This document shows, one piece after another, positions 1 through 10,261 of a stretch of 64,000 nucleotides of DNA. Positions within the stretch are counted from its first letter, which is position 1; each line of letters opens with the position of its first letter. This stretch comes from Micavibrio aeruginosavorus ARL-13 (GTDB taxonomy: Bacteria > Pseudomonadota > Alphaproteobacteria > Micavibrionales > Micavibrionaceae). The position numbers were made by a program, and so were the translations under genes. The stretch spans positions 1,178,001 to 1,242,000 of the forward strand of contig NC_016026.1 of assembly GCF_000226315.1 (NCBI RefSeq). The letters are read 5' to 3'. The notes beneath the pieces are model-generated. The model was not told the DNA's origin, did no database searches, and saw only the letters and a program-made list of their open reading frames with translations.

Positions 1-567
1 GCAGGCGTCAAAGGACCCGTCGCTCATTCCTGCCAGCTTGGCATTCTGGCGCAGGATTTTGGCCGGTTCCTGGCTGAATGCCCATTGTTCCTGGGTTTTG
101 AACAGCAGGCCAATGAAGGTGAAATAACGTTCGCCGGGCATACAGCGGGCGATCATCGAAGCCTGAAGCGCCGGGGCGTTCAGCGGGAAATCGGTGAAGG
201 TGAAGTGGACGATTCCCGTATCAATGAATTTTTCCTTCAATGCGCCGAACGTATCGTTGTGGAAATGGGCGCAATGGTTACAGGTCAGCGAGGCAAATTC
301 CTCGATCTTCACCGGGGCATCCGGGTTGCCCAGTGTGCGCGGCGCGAAGGGGTCGCTGCTGACGTCATATGTTTTGGAGTCCGTTTTGTCTTCCGTTGCG
401 GCGGCGGCCGGGGCCATTTCAGTCAGGTCGGCCACCACGTCGCTTTCAGCAGTGATGGATGTATCCACATTGCTCATCTTGTTTTTGAACAAGGCAAAGG
501 ATCCACCAGCCAGAACGACGGCAGCCAGGATCAGAACCACGAACAGAGTTTTGTTATTGACGGTCAT
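1..567 (-). CDS. DsbA-family thiol oxidoreductase (C-terminus cut by window edge)
   Basis: Read on the minus strand from the ATG at 565-567, the frame stays open to base 1, so the C-terminus is missing. The protein starts with one hydrophobic segment (about residues 7-27, a signal anchor), followed by an Ala/Thr-rich linker. A thioredoxin fold follows with the motif SLTCNHCAHFH at about residue 95, so the redox pair is CNHC, and then a DFPLNAPALQA stretch typical of DsbA/DsbG-like proteins. It should act in the periplasm on disulfide bonds of exported proteins. In many alphaproteobacteria a DsbA-like gene follows the DUF721 gene beside mutY. Here suhB and an OmpA-like gene lie in between. Family certain; exact substrate class not. 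Confidence 0.85.
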   Translation of the reverse strand, partial: MTVNNKTLFVVLILAAVVLAGGSFALFKNKMSNVDTSITAESDVVADLTEMAPAAAATEDKTDSKTYDVSSDPFAPRTLGNPDAPVKIEEFASLTCNHCAHFHNDTFGALKEKFIDTGIVHFTFTDFPLNAPALQASMIARCMPGERYFTFIGLLFKTQEQWAFSQEPAKILRQNAKLAGMSDGSFDAC

Positions 568-751
568 TGTGTGCGCCCCATAACGCGTGGCAGGCCCGGA
601 TTAAGGGTTTGCCATAAAAGTTGCCATCGATGTGTAAACAGGAATGCCGCTAAAATCAAGGTTTATGACCAATTTGTCAATGAATCCGCGCCTTTTGGAT
701 GTGTTTATCCACAATTGAAGGGGGGCGCGGGGTGGAAAGTTTTTCTTCGGT

Positions 752-826
752 GTCATTCCCGCGAAAGCGGGAATCCTTACGCTTTAGCGGCCAGTCACCA
801 TGGATTCCCGCTTTCGCGGGAATGAC
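752..826. repeat. Dispersed palindromic element, copy 1
   Basis: The element is bounded by GTCATTCCCGCGAAAGCGGG on the left and its near-perfect inverse complement on the right, 75 bp in all. It lies in the 296 bp gap (568-863) between the DsbA-like gene and the OmpA-like gene, where I see no other gene. The same architecture recurs at 10152-10234, 11378-11443 and 13018-13085. It resembles the widespread proteobacterial repeat whose translation contains VIPAKAGIH. Downstream of the OmpA-like gene it could also act as a transcript-stabilising or terminating hairpin. Confidence 0.9.
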
Positions 827-863
827 AGTGTCCTTTTATACATTATTGTTTATTTTTAATAGG

Positions 864-3602
864 TTAGTTCTGTTCCGCGCCAACCACGACCATATCCACA
901 CGGTCGGTTTCCGGGCTGTCCGGGTTTACACCCAGGGCGCGCACATCCATGCGGGATGGATCAATGCCATTCTCCATCATCCAGGCCCGAACATTCAGGG
1001 CACGGGACAGGGCGGTGCGGCGGGAGCCGGACTGGCTGTTATCAACCGGGCTGGCGAAGGCCACGATCTGAACCCGCAGGTCGGAATTATCCTTCATCCG
1101 GGTCAACAGGTCGCCCATGGTTTCGGCCAGCACATCATCGGAAACCGTACCCACACCCTTGTCGTAGGACAGGCTGATGGGGGAGGTACGGCTGGCGATA
1201 GCCGCCGGGGTATCTTCGGCAATAACGGCGGTTTCGGCGCTATCACCCTTGGCGGCAGGTTCAAGAGTGTTCAGATCAGCCGCGGTGGCAACCTGATCTT
1301 CGACAACCGGTTTACGACCCGGGCGCGGAGCGTCCGGGCGTTCAGCCAGAACCATCGCGGTCTCTGCATCGTCCGTTGTTACGTCCGTCCGTTTTTGCTC
1401 GGGCTCTTCCGTTATTGGTTCCGGCGCAACCGGTGCAATGGCAACCGGCGGGCGCGGCGGTACAGCCAGCGTGCGTGGTTTTTGTACGAGGGGCTCCGTT
1501 TTGGCAATCGGGGCTTCGGACGCAACGATGGGGTGCTCGGCTTGTGATTCAACGGCCGCCATGTCGTTTTGGGCCATTTCCATTTCTGCCTTGTCCATGG
1601 CCTCGCGCTCTGCAAGGGCTTCTTTCTCACGATCCTTCGGGCGGAAGATAAAGCCACGTTGCACCACGGGCATCTGGTCATAGGCCGTACCATACGGACG
1701 GGCGGAATTGTTTTTCATCATTGATCCGGTACCTGCGGCCGTTTCAATGTTGTTCAAGGCGACGGCAATATCTTCTGCCGACATATCGACAACCTGACGC
1801 GCCAGCGGATCACTGCCCAGATCGGCCACACTCAGGGTCGGAGCCGGAATGGCACCACCGGAGTAAGATGCGGTGGCTTGATAGGCAGGGGCCGTGCGCT
1901 CAAATTCATCTTCATCGGCTGTGCGTGTGGCAACACGATAAACTTCGCCGGCCTGATAGGTCCGACGGGCACGTTCGACAAATTCAATCGACGCGTTCTG
2001 GATGGCCGGACGGCGTCCCGGAACGGGGGCGTCAATTGCAATTTTTTCAGTCACAGGGGTATCGACTTCACCTGCAGCCGGGGCAATGGCAGCAACCATA
2101 TCAGCGGCGGCATCATCATTTGCCACGGCGGGCTCATCGTTTGCTTGTGCTGTGACAGCCGGTTTTTCTGCCGGAATGGGTGCGTTTTTCGCGATCTTCT
2201 GTACTTTGATCGTGCGGGTTTTAATTGGTTCCGATTTTTCCGCGACGGTGCTTTCCGGTTGGTCTTCTGTATCCGGTGCCTTGCTCAGGATAATCGGCGC
2301 AGGTTTTGCCTCTTCCGGCTCAACCGTTGTTTCGGCGATAATTTTCGGTGCTTCTTCCGTCTCTTTCACTGTTGCGGCGGCCACCGTTGCAACGGGGGAT
2401 GCCGGAACCGGCGGAACGGACGGGTCCGTCGATTGAACCTTGGACAGTGTAATTGTATCCGACGGAATGCGTCCCGTTTGCATCAATACGCGGTCAATAC
2501 CCGGTGCATCGGTTTTACCCTTCATGCTGATCGGGAATGATGCGGCTGTGCCAGCATCCGGCGCGCGTGGTGCATTAACGGGCATGTTTTCGATTTGCGC
2601 GATAACCTTTTCAGCTTCCGGCGGTAATGGTGGCGGTTCAGCTTTCACAATTTCCGGAGCTGTTTTCGGCTCCATTTTTTGTGGTTTTGGCGCGATAATA
2701 GCCGTGTATCCGTCGGGGTTGGTGCTGACCGTTCCTTGTTTAGGCGCGCTGGCCGCGACGACGACATCCCGGACTTCAACCTTTGCCTTTTCGGTTACAA
2801 CTGGTTTTTGTGCCAGTTTCTGCGGCGAGGGTGCGGAAATCGGGTGTGATGGAACCGTTTTGACAGCCGGCTCGGATGGCGCAATCGCCGCCATTTCGGT
2901 TTTTGGGGCCGCCTTTGGCAATTCAATTTTTTCGGCCGGGGCCTGTGTCGGCATTTTTACTGGTGCCGCCGCGATAACAGGCGGGTTTTGTTGTGCAGTG
3001 GCCACAGCCTCAGGCGCCGTTAACAGACCGGAAACAGCACTGTTTTTCCCCGGATGTGTCTGCGATGAAATTTCAATTGTTGCAGGCGTGTCTAAAACGG
3101 GTGTTGCTGGTTGCGGTTTGGCTTGTGTTTTTTGAACGGCACCATTTTGTCTGGCGACGGGGTGCGGCTGTTCGGTACTGGTGTTATTCAACACGCCCAG
3201 ATCAATTTCCACACCATCGGTCCGTGGCAGGGGGATGTTGGGCATGGCGGTTGTTGGCGGAACCGCAGCAACAGCACGAACCTGGCGTTCTTTCACAGGG
3301 GCTTGTGCGATCGGTTGTGTCGTTCCGGACAGAACCGCACCAACATTGCTGGGCACGGCAATAGCCGGCCCGGTCATTGAAGGGCCAGTCATGGATGGCC
3401 CCGTCATTGACGGTGTGGCTGCGGGTTTGGCTTTTGCCGTTGTTGGGGATGAACCGGATTGCATTTGCTCGAAAGCCTGCATCGTCAATTCATCGGCGGA
3501 CAGAGCATTATCAGCCGCCATGGCGTGCGAACCATACCCGACCGTGCCGAGGGCGATGGCTGTCCCCGTCATCAGTGTCAGTATGGTGCGCGATAATTTC
3601 AT
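864..3602 (-). CDS. Long secreted protein with C-terminal OmpA-like domain
   Basis: A 912-residue protein with a clear signal peptide (basic start, hydrophobic stretch, cleavage after SHAMA at about residue 29). Residues 30-800 are a Pro/Ala/Glu/Lys-rich low-complexity region with a short tandem repeat TGPSM near residue 66 and several scattered GRRP/GRKP motifs. The last 100 residues carry an OmpA/MotB-type fold: RVQIVAFAS, then SRRTALSRALNVRAWMMENGID and RMDVRALG, which match the peptidoglycan-binding helix and strand. The likely role is a periplasm-spanning linker between the envelope and peptidoglycan, although no membrane barrel is visible. It follows suhB by 63 bp on the same strand. 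Confidence 0.8.
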   Translation of the reverse strand: MKLSRTILTLMTGTAIALGTVGYGSHAMAADNALSADELTMQAFEQMQSGSSPTTAKAKPAATPSMTGPSMTGPSMTGPAIAVPSNVGAVLSGTTQPIAQAPVKERQVRAVAAVPPTTAMPNIPLPRTDGVEIDLGVLNNTSTEQPHPVARQNGAVQKTQAKPQPATPVLDTPATIEISSQTHPGKNSAVSGLLTAPEAVATAQQNPPVIAAAPVKMPTQAPAEKIELPKAAPKTEMAAIAPSEPAVKTVPSHPISAPSPQKLAQKPVVTEKAKVEVRDVVVAASAPKQGTVSTNPDGYTAIIAPKPQKMEPKTAPEIVKAEPPPLPPEAEKVIAQIENMPVNAPRAPDAGTAASFPISMKGKTDAPGIDRVLMQTGRIPSDTITLSKVQSTDPSVPPVPASPVATVAAATVKETEEAPKIIAETTVEPEEAKPAPIILSKAPDTEDQPESTVAEKSEPIKTRTIKVQKIAKNAPIPAEKPAVTAQANDEPAVANDDAAADMVAAIAPAAGEVDTPVTEKIAIDAPVPGRRPAIQNASIEFVERARRTYQAGEVYRVATRTADEDEFERTAPAYQATASYSGGAIPAPTLSVADLGSDPLARQVVDMSAEDIAVALNNIETAAGTGSMMKNNSARPYGTAYDQMPVVQRGFIFRPKDREKEALAEREAMDKAEMEMAQNDMAAVESQAEHPIVASEAPIAKTEPLVQKPRTLAVPPRPPVAIAPVAPEPITEEPEQKRTDVTTDDAETAMVLAERPDAPRPGRKPVVEDQVATAADLNTLEPAAKGDSAETAVIAEDTPAAIASRTSPISLSYDKGVGTVSDDVLAETMGDLLTRMKDNSDLRVQIVAFASPVDNSQSGSRRTALSRALNVRAWMMENGIDPSRMDVRALGVNPDSPETDRVDMVVVGAEQN

Positions 3603-3665
3603 GGCGGTAATCCCTGTAAAAAAATTATTCTTTTATGCAGTCTTTAAGGCGTGGAATGCGGCGCG

Positions 3666-4469
3666 TTATTCGTTCGCCGCATTCGCCAGTATTTTGCGCA
3701 GTGTTTCAAACAGCGAGTCATTGGTGGCCAGAACATCGCCATCATAAATGGCGTTGCCCTTGCCAGAATTTTTGATCGTGCCAACGAAACCGCCGGCTTC
3801 CTTGACGATCAATGCACCGGCGGCGACATCCCACGGCTTCAGATCCGCTTCCCAGTATCCTTCGAAGCGTCCGGCGGCAACATAGGCCAGATCCAGGGCC
3901 GCCGCGCCATTCCGGCGGAAACCAGCCGTTTGCGACAAAATGGCGTTCAATTGGCGCAGATAGGCCGGGCGGTCACCACGGGTCAGGGCCGGGGCCCCGC
4001 CAGCAATAACCGACAATGTCAGATCACGGCGGCCAGAGACGCGCAGGCGTTTGTTGCGCATGAAGGCTCCGCCGCCTTTTTCCGCGCGGAACATTTCGTC
4101 TTTCACCGGGTCATAAATAATCCCGGCGACGATTTCGCCACGGGTTTCCAAACCGATTGAAATGGCCCAGTGCGGCAAACCGTGCAGGAAGTTGTTGGTG
4201 CCATCCAGCGGGTCGATGATGAAACGGTTTTCACCATCGCGGCCTTTGACCTCGCCACCTTCTTCCATCAGGAAGGAGAAATCCGGGCGTGCTTTGGACA
4301 GTTCTTCGTAAATAATGGATTCAGCACGACGGTCGGCGGCGGACACGAAATCGGCCGGGCCTTTCATCGATACTTGCAATTGTTCGACTTCGCCAAAATC
4401 GCGAAGCAGGGAACGGGCCGCTTTTTCTGCAGCCCGGAGCATGACATTGACGTTTGGCGATAGGGCCAT
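3666..4469 (-). CDS. suhB: Inositol monophosphatase family protein (SuhB-like)
   Basis: A 267-residue protein of normal length for the family. It shows the metal-binding motif DPLDGTNNFLHG at about residue 86 and the second signature WEADLKPWDVAAG at about residue 210. The usual GEE/EE metal ligand region reads MEEGG. Family members hydrolyse inositol-1-phosphate or related sugar phosphates with Mg2+, and SuhB also associates with ribosomal RNA antitermination complexes in enterobacteria. Substrate here is unknown. It lies about 100 bp downstream of the DUF721 gene and 63 bp upstream of the OmpA-like gene, all on the minus strand. Confidence 0.92.
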   Translation of the reverse strand: MALSPNVNVMLRAAEKAARSLLRDFGEVEQLQVSMKGPADFVSAADRRAESIIYEELSKARPDFSFLMEEGGEVKGRDGENRFIIDPLDGTNNFLHGLPHWAISIGLETRGEIVAGIIYDPVKDEMFRAEKGGGAFMRNKRLRVSGRRDLTLSVIAGGAPALTRGDRPAYLRQLNAILSQTAGFRRNGAAALDLAYVAAGRFEGYWEADLKPWDVAAGALIVKEAGGFVGTIKNSGKGNAIYDGDVLATNDSLFETLRKILANAANE

Positions 4470-4569
4470 GGTTTTACTCTCTTTGTATCTGTCTGGTAAT
4501 GAGAACGAAGTTTGTCCCTGTTACGTTTTTTGTCTGCTCTCGTATTTCGATAAGGCGGATTCTTATACC

Positions 4570-5055
4570 CTAGGTTTGGCGGTCTTGTAAAATCGAAGTT
4601 CCAAGCCGGGCCAGCCGTTCTTTTATGTCAGGATCTTCTACTTTTTCAAGGAGTTGATTGAGTTCCAGGCTCTGGGTCGCCGACAAAGGTTTGCGGGGGC
4701 GCAGGGCAGCGGCGCGCTTCTTCCGATCCTGCTCGCTCACCACCAAGGGGACGAAGCGGATGGCGGCCACCAGCTGCTCACCAAAAATCTGATTAATTCT
4801 CTCTAGAATCAAGTCCTTACGGTAATGGAGCAGGGTGGCGTCGGCTGACCCGGCGGCGATATCCAGCGACACCTCGGCGTGCTTCTGGTTGGGCACTTTC
4901 CGGAATCGCAATTCAGCGGGATGGCAACGATCGGCCACATCCGCGCCGACAATGTCGGCCCAGTGCGTGACAAGGCGGCCCAGCATGATATATTTCCGGC
5001 TGAAAATTTTGCCGGTCACCTTGGGGATCGCTTCTGAAAGCTGACGGAGACTCAT
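4570..5055 (-). CDS. DUF721 (DciA-like) protein
   Basis: About 161 residues from the ATG at 5055; a TTG start at 5091 would add 12 residues. The N-terminal half has the DUF721 pattern, including MLGRLVTHWADIVGADVADRCHP and a following basic stretch. DciA, which contains this domain, loads or recruits the replicative helicase in bacteria that lack DnaC. Its C-terminal tail is charged and probably flexible. The start codon shares the tetranucleotide CATG (5053-5056) with the divergent mutY start, so the two genes begin back to back on opposite strands. A good Shine-Dalgarno is visible for mutY but not for this gene. Confidence 0.82.
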   Translation of the reverse strand: MSLRQLSEAIPKVTGKIFSRKYIMLGRLVTHWADIVGADVADRCHPAELRFRKVPNQKHAEVSLDIAAGSADATLLHYRKDLILERINQIFGEQLVAAIRFVPLVVSEQDRKKRAAALRPRKPLSATQSLELNQLLEKVEDPDIKERLARLGTSILQDRQT

Positions 5056-6202
5056 GCCAACGACTATGCCGATCCCGCGCCCTTCGCACAAGAAAAAGGA
5101 AGGGGCGCAAACCGACCTTTTCCGGGCGCAAATGCTGGCCTGGTACGATACCCATGCGCGGGTTCTGCCGTGGCGGGTAAGTCCTTCTGCAGGGCCCTGT
5201 TTTACGGCAAATCCGTATCATGTCTGGCTGTCCGAAGTGATGTTGCAACAGACGACGGTTCAGGCGGTTATCCCCTATTTCGGAAAATTTGTGGATAAGT
5301 GGCCGAGCGTTCATGATCTAGCCATGGCTTCGTCAGAGGAGGTCATGACCGCATGGGCCGGGCTTGGGTACTATGCGCGGGCCAGAAATTTGCATAAATG
5401 CGCCCAGGTTGTTTCACGTGAAAACAAAGGGAAATTTCCTAATACATTGGAAGAATTGAAAAAACTTCCGGGTGTTGGGGATTATACGGCGGCGGCGATT
5501 GCCGCGATTGCCTTTGACCTGCCTGCGACAGTCATTGATGGAAACGTGGACCGGGTGATCAGCCGGTACTTCGCCGTGACCGATCCATTGCCCGGGTCAA
5601 AACCGGAAATTCGCGCCTTGGCCGCTGGCTTGGCGGAGGGGCGGACGGATCGTCCCGGTGATTTTGCCCAATCCATGATGGATTTGGGGGCGACGGTTTG
5701 TATCCCAAAAAATCCGCGCTGTGATTTGTGTCCGGTGCGGGATGGCTGTGCGGGCCGGGCGCAGGGCATTGCGGCGGAGTTACCCGCCAAAGCGCCCAAG
5801 AAGGCCCGGCCACAACGCTGGGGCCTGATTTACTGGATTACCAACCCGGCGGGCGATGCGGTGTTGCTGGAGCGGCGTCCGGATACCGGAATGCTGGGCG
5901 GCATGGTTGGTTTGCCCACCACAGAATGGGCGGATCGTCCGGTCATCAAGGGGCGGAAAAAGCCGGATATCATGGATTACGTCACCGACCGATATCCGGG
6001 GCTGGAGCGGGTACGGGATAACCCTGGGGCCATTCGCCATACCTTCACCCACTTCGATCTGGACCTGATCGGGGTGGTGGGCAAGGCCAAAAAGGGCTTC
6101 GTGGCGGAACCGGGCCAATTCTGGCATCCGCTGGCCGAATTGTCAGAAATCGGATTTCCAACTGTGTTTAAAAAATTCGTAAATCTTTGTATTCTAAAAT
6201 AA
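5054..6202 (+). CDS. mutY: A/G-specific adenine glycosylase MutY
   Basis: A 382-residue base excision repair enzyme that removes adenine mispaired with 8-oxoguanine. Visible motifs are LSEVMLQQTTVQ (the catalytic Glu region), the helix-hairpin-helix LKKLPGVGDYTAAAIAAIAF, the catalytic Asp in VIDGNVDRVISR, and the iron-sulfur cluster cysteines in CIPKNPRCDLCPVRDGC (C-x6-C-x2-C-x5-C). The C-terminal third is the NUDIX-like domain that recognises 8-oxoguanine. The chosen ATG at 5054 has GGAG four bases upstream. It is divergent from and overlaps the start of the DUF721 gene. Confidence 0.96.
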   Translation: MPTTMPIPRPSHKKKEGAQTDLFRAQMLAWYDTHARVLPWRVSPSAGPCFTANPYHVWLSEVMLQQTTVQAVIPYFGKFVDKWPSVHDLAMASSEEVMTAWAGLGYYARARNLHKCAQVVSRENKGKFPNTLEELKKLPGVGDYTAAAIAAIAFDLPATVIDGNVDRVISRYFAVTDPLPGSKPEIRALAAGLAEGRTDRPGDFAQSMMDLGATVCIPKNPRCDLCPVRDGCAGRAQGIAAELPAKAPKKARPQRWGLIYWITNPAGDAVLLERRPDTGMLGGMVGLPTTEWADRPVIKGRKKPDIMDYVTDRYPGLERVRDNPGAIRHTFTHFDLDLIGVVGKAKKGFVAEPGQFWHPLAELSEIGFPTVFKKFVNLCILK

Positions 6203-6252
6203 TTCTGGCATCCTTGGCGGGGTGTGCAGGTTTTTAGAGGGGATTTAATAGA

Positions 6253-7227
6253 ATGTTTTTTCAAAACTCTAATGTGAGTGTGCGAACCCGTCTGTGCGTG
6301 ATTCCGGCGTTGGCGGTGCTGGCCCTGTTTGGTTTCTGTCCCGCAGTTGCGATGGCGCAAGATGCGATGCCTGCAGAAACGACACCAGCTGTGGACCCAT
6401 TGATCGGTGACGATGGTAAGTTAAAGCCTGTTGTTGACGAATATGTGCCCATGACGATTGAAAATCTGTCCAAAATGTATTGGGCGGTGGCATTGCCAAA
6501 TATTGATAGTGATGATGATATTGATAATTACCTGCTTATCAATGAATGCGAGATGTACACCAAGTTTTACCACAATGATTTTGAATGGCAGGAAATTCGC
6601 CGCGTTACGCGCGATTATATCCAGAAAAACATAACCCAGTTTCCTCAGACATTTGAAGTTATAATGCCCATATATCTGGATCGTTATGATATTGGGGCGG
6701 AAAAATTTTTAATTGAGCCAGAGTCGCAATTTATCGGCGTTTCGCGTTTAGATACGCGATATAACAATGTTAGCGATGATATTTGCGGCGTTAAGTCTAC
6801 GATTGAGAATTACCCAAGAAACCTTGTTTTGAATTTCAATCTGCCTTTCAGTCTTAGGGATATTCCTGTCAAGCCTGAGGTGGCTGAATTCTATATGCAA
6901 GAATCCCTGCGTCAATTTGAGGGGTTGCCGAATAAGCTTAAGCTTATGAACTATGAGCGCGTGGCTTTTGTACGTTTAAAGGTAACGATGCTGCAGTTTA
7001 AGGAGTTCACGAGGGTCGGAAACGGTCCTCTAAAAGGTGTGTTTTTTGCCCGTATTGATGGGTACGATATCTTTGCAGATCAAAATAAACGTCTTTTGAT
7101 GTATTCAGAAAGCTTCTCAAACGGCAAGGGTAAGCGCCGCAGGGCAAAACAAAACGAAAACCCTGTTGATGCTTTGGTCTTGCCGTCTGAAGATAAGGGG
7201 TTACTTAAGCCAACGGTCGTTGAATAA
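6253..7227 (+). CDS. Secreted hypothetical protein
   Basis: A 324-residue protein not assigned to a known function. It has an N-terminal signal peptide (basic start RTRLCV, hydrophobic stretch, AMAQ cleavage at about residue 35). The mature part is acidic to neutral with a run SDDDIDNYLL and ends in a basic patch GKGKRRRAKQ near residue 297. AGAGGGGA lies upstream of the ATG. It is lower in GC than mutY just before it. Its stop codon directly abuts the stop of the convergent ccrM gene (TAA|TCA at 7225-7230), leaving no room for a separate terminator. Confidence 0.7.
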   Translation: MFFQNSNVSVRTRLCVIPALAVLALFGFCPAVAMAQDAMPAETTPAVDPLIGDDGKLKPVVDEYVPMTIENLSKMYWAVALPNIDSDDDIDNYLLINECEMYTKFYHNDFEWQEIRRVTRDYIQKNITQFPQTFEVIMPIYLDRYDIGAEKFLIEPESQFIGVSRLDTRYNNVSDDICGVKSTIENYPRNLVLNFNLPFSLRDIPVKPEVAEFYMQESLRQFEGLPNKLKLMNYERVAFVRLKVTMLQFKEFTRVGNGPLKGVFFARIDGYDIFADQNKRLLMYSESFSNGKGKRRRAKQNENPVDALVLPSEDKGLLKPTVVE

Positions 7228-9227
<2,000 letters not shown>

Positions 9228-9341
9228 GGTTCCGGTTTTACGGCGGATTTCCGGGGCTGAACAGGGGTGGGCCCGGATTTTTCTTGCCCCCTGTGGATAG
9301 GGCTGGCATGGTCGATTTTCTTTTTTCATAAGGTTGAATTA

Positions 9342-10145
9342 ATGACCCTGAGCGCCCGTCCATTTGCCATTCCCGATGCCTTGTTGCGCGACATTGCCGC
9401 GGCCAAGGGCGAGGGCATGACTGCGATTCTGCATGACCATGCCGGGCGACTGGGGGATTACGATGCGGTGAAGGGATGGTACAAACGCCTGTCCCGCGAA
9501 TTTAACTGGGTCGGTGCAACACTGATGTTCAATGTTGTGAAGGATTACCACGACCGGGAAATGAACGGTGATTTGCGGTACCGCCAAACCATCACCATGA
9601 AGGATGGCGTGCCCGCAGCCTATAGCCGTTTTCTGCATCTGTCTCGTGACACGCAAACCCGCCGGATGGATTGCACGAAGGTGGAAGAAACCATCATCGC
9701 CGATCCGGCCGATCTGCGCGATTTATCGTTGTTCCGATTTATGTATGACGATATCACCGCCGCCTCCGCCGCCATGGGGCGAGCGCGGGTGATAACCGAA
9801 TTGGGGGTTGGGCTGGCGCAACGTAAATTCCGGGTAATGGCCAAACAGGCCGCACAAGGGGATGCGCGGGCGCAATCGTTGCTCAATCGTGATTGGATTG
9901 CTGTGACGTTGAAATTCGTTGAACGGATGGGTTTTACACCCACCGATGTGATCGTGCCGGATACAGATTCACCGGATGCCACCCCGCAAATTCGTATTTC
10001 GCGTGAAACTGGCGTAGGCGCACCGCTTCCTCTGCCACCGTATATCGCGGATAAGCGCATTTGTGTGCCGTATGATGGCGGGCGCGGATTGGATGTGTTG
10101 CGGGATTATTTGCAGGGCCAGCAGATGAAGGTGTTCAACCCCTAA
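9342..10145 (+). CDS. Conserved-looking hypothetical protein
   Basis: About 267 residues from the ATG at 9342, preceded by AAGG; a start at 9267 is possible but its leader overlaps the rnhB promoter side. I do not recognise a family. The protein is soluble, without a signal peptide or membrane segment, has evenly spread charge, and includes VKGWYKRLSREFNWVGATLMF and PPYIADKRICVPYDGGRGLDVL. Codon use resembles the neighbouring housekeeping genes. It is divergent from rnhB and convergent with pepN, with a palindromic repeat between the two stop codons. Confidence 0.65.
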   Translation: MTLSARPFAIPDALLRDIAAAKGEGMTAILHDHAGRLGDYDAVKGWYKRLSREFNWVGATLMFNVVKDYHDREMNGDLRYRQTITMKDGVPAAYSRFLHLSRDTQTRRMDCTKVEETIIADPADLRDLSLFRFMYDDITAASAAMGRARVITELGVGLAQRKFRVMAKQAAQGDARAQSLLNRDWIAVTLKFVERMGFTPTDVIVPDTDSPDATPQIRISRETGVGAPLPLPPYIADKRICVPYDGGRGLDVLRDYLQGQQMKVFNP

Positions 10146-10151
10146 TCTTTC

Positions 10152-10234
10152 GTCATCCCCGCGCAGGCGGGCATCCAGAGCCACATGCAATGAATTATCC
10201 CAGTCCCCCGGATCCCCGCCTGCACGGGGATGAC
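10152..10234. repeat. Dispersed palindromic element, copy 2
   Basis: An 83 bp element bounded by GTCATCCCCGCGCAGGCGGG and the inverse CCCGCCTGCACGGGGATGAC. It sits between the convergent stops of the unknown gene (10145) and pepN (10262), where a hairpin could serve both transcripts as a terminator or stability element. It is the same family as the copies at 752, 11378 and 13018 but with a different arm sequence (cgcaggcg in place of cgaaagcg). Confidence 0.9.
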
Positions 10235-10261
10235 AATTGGGAGAATGGGCGCGATGATAAA

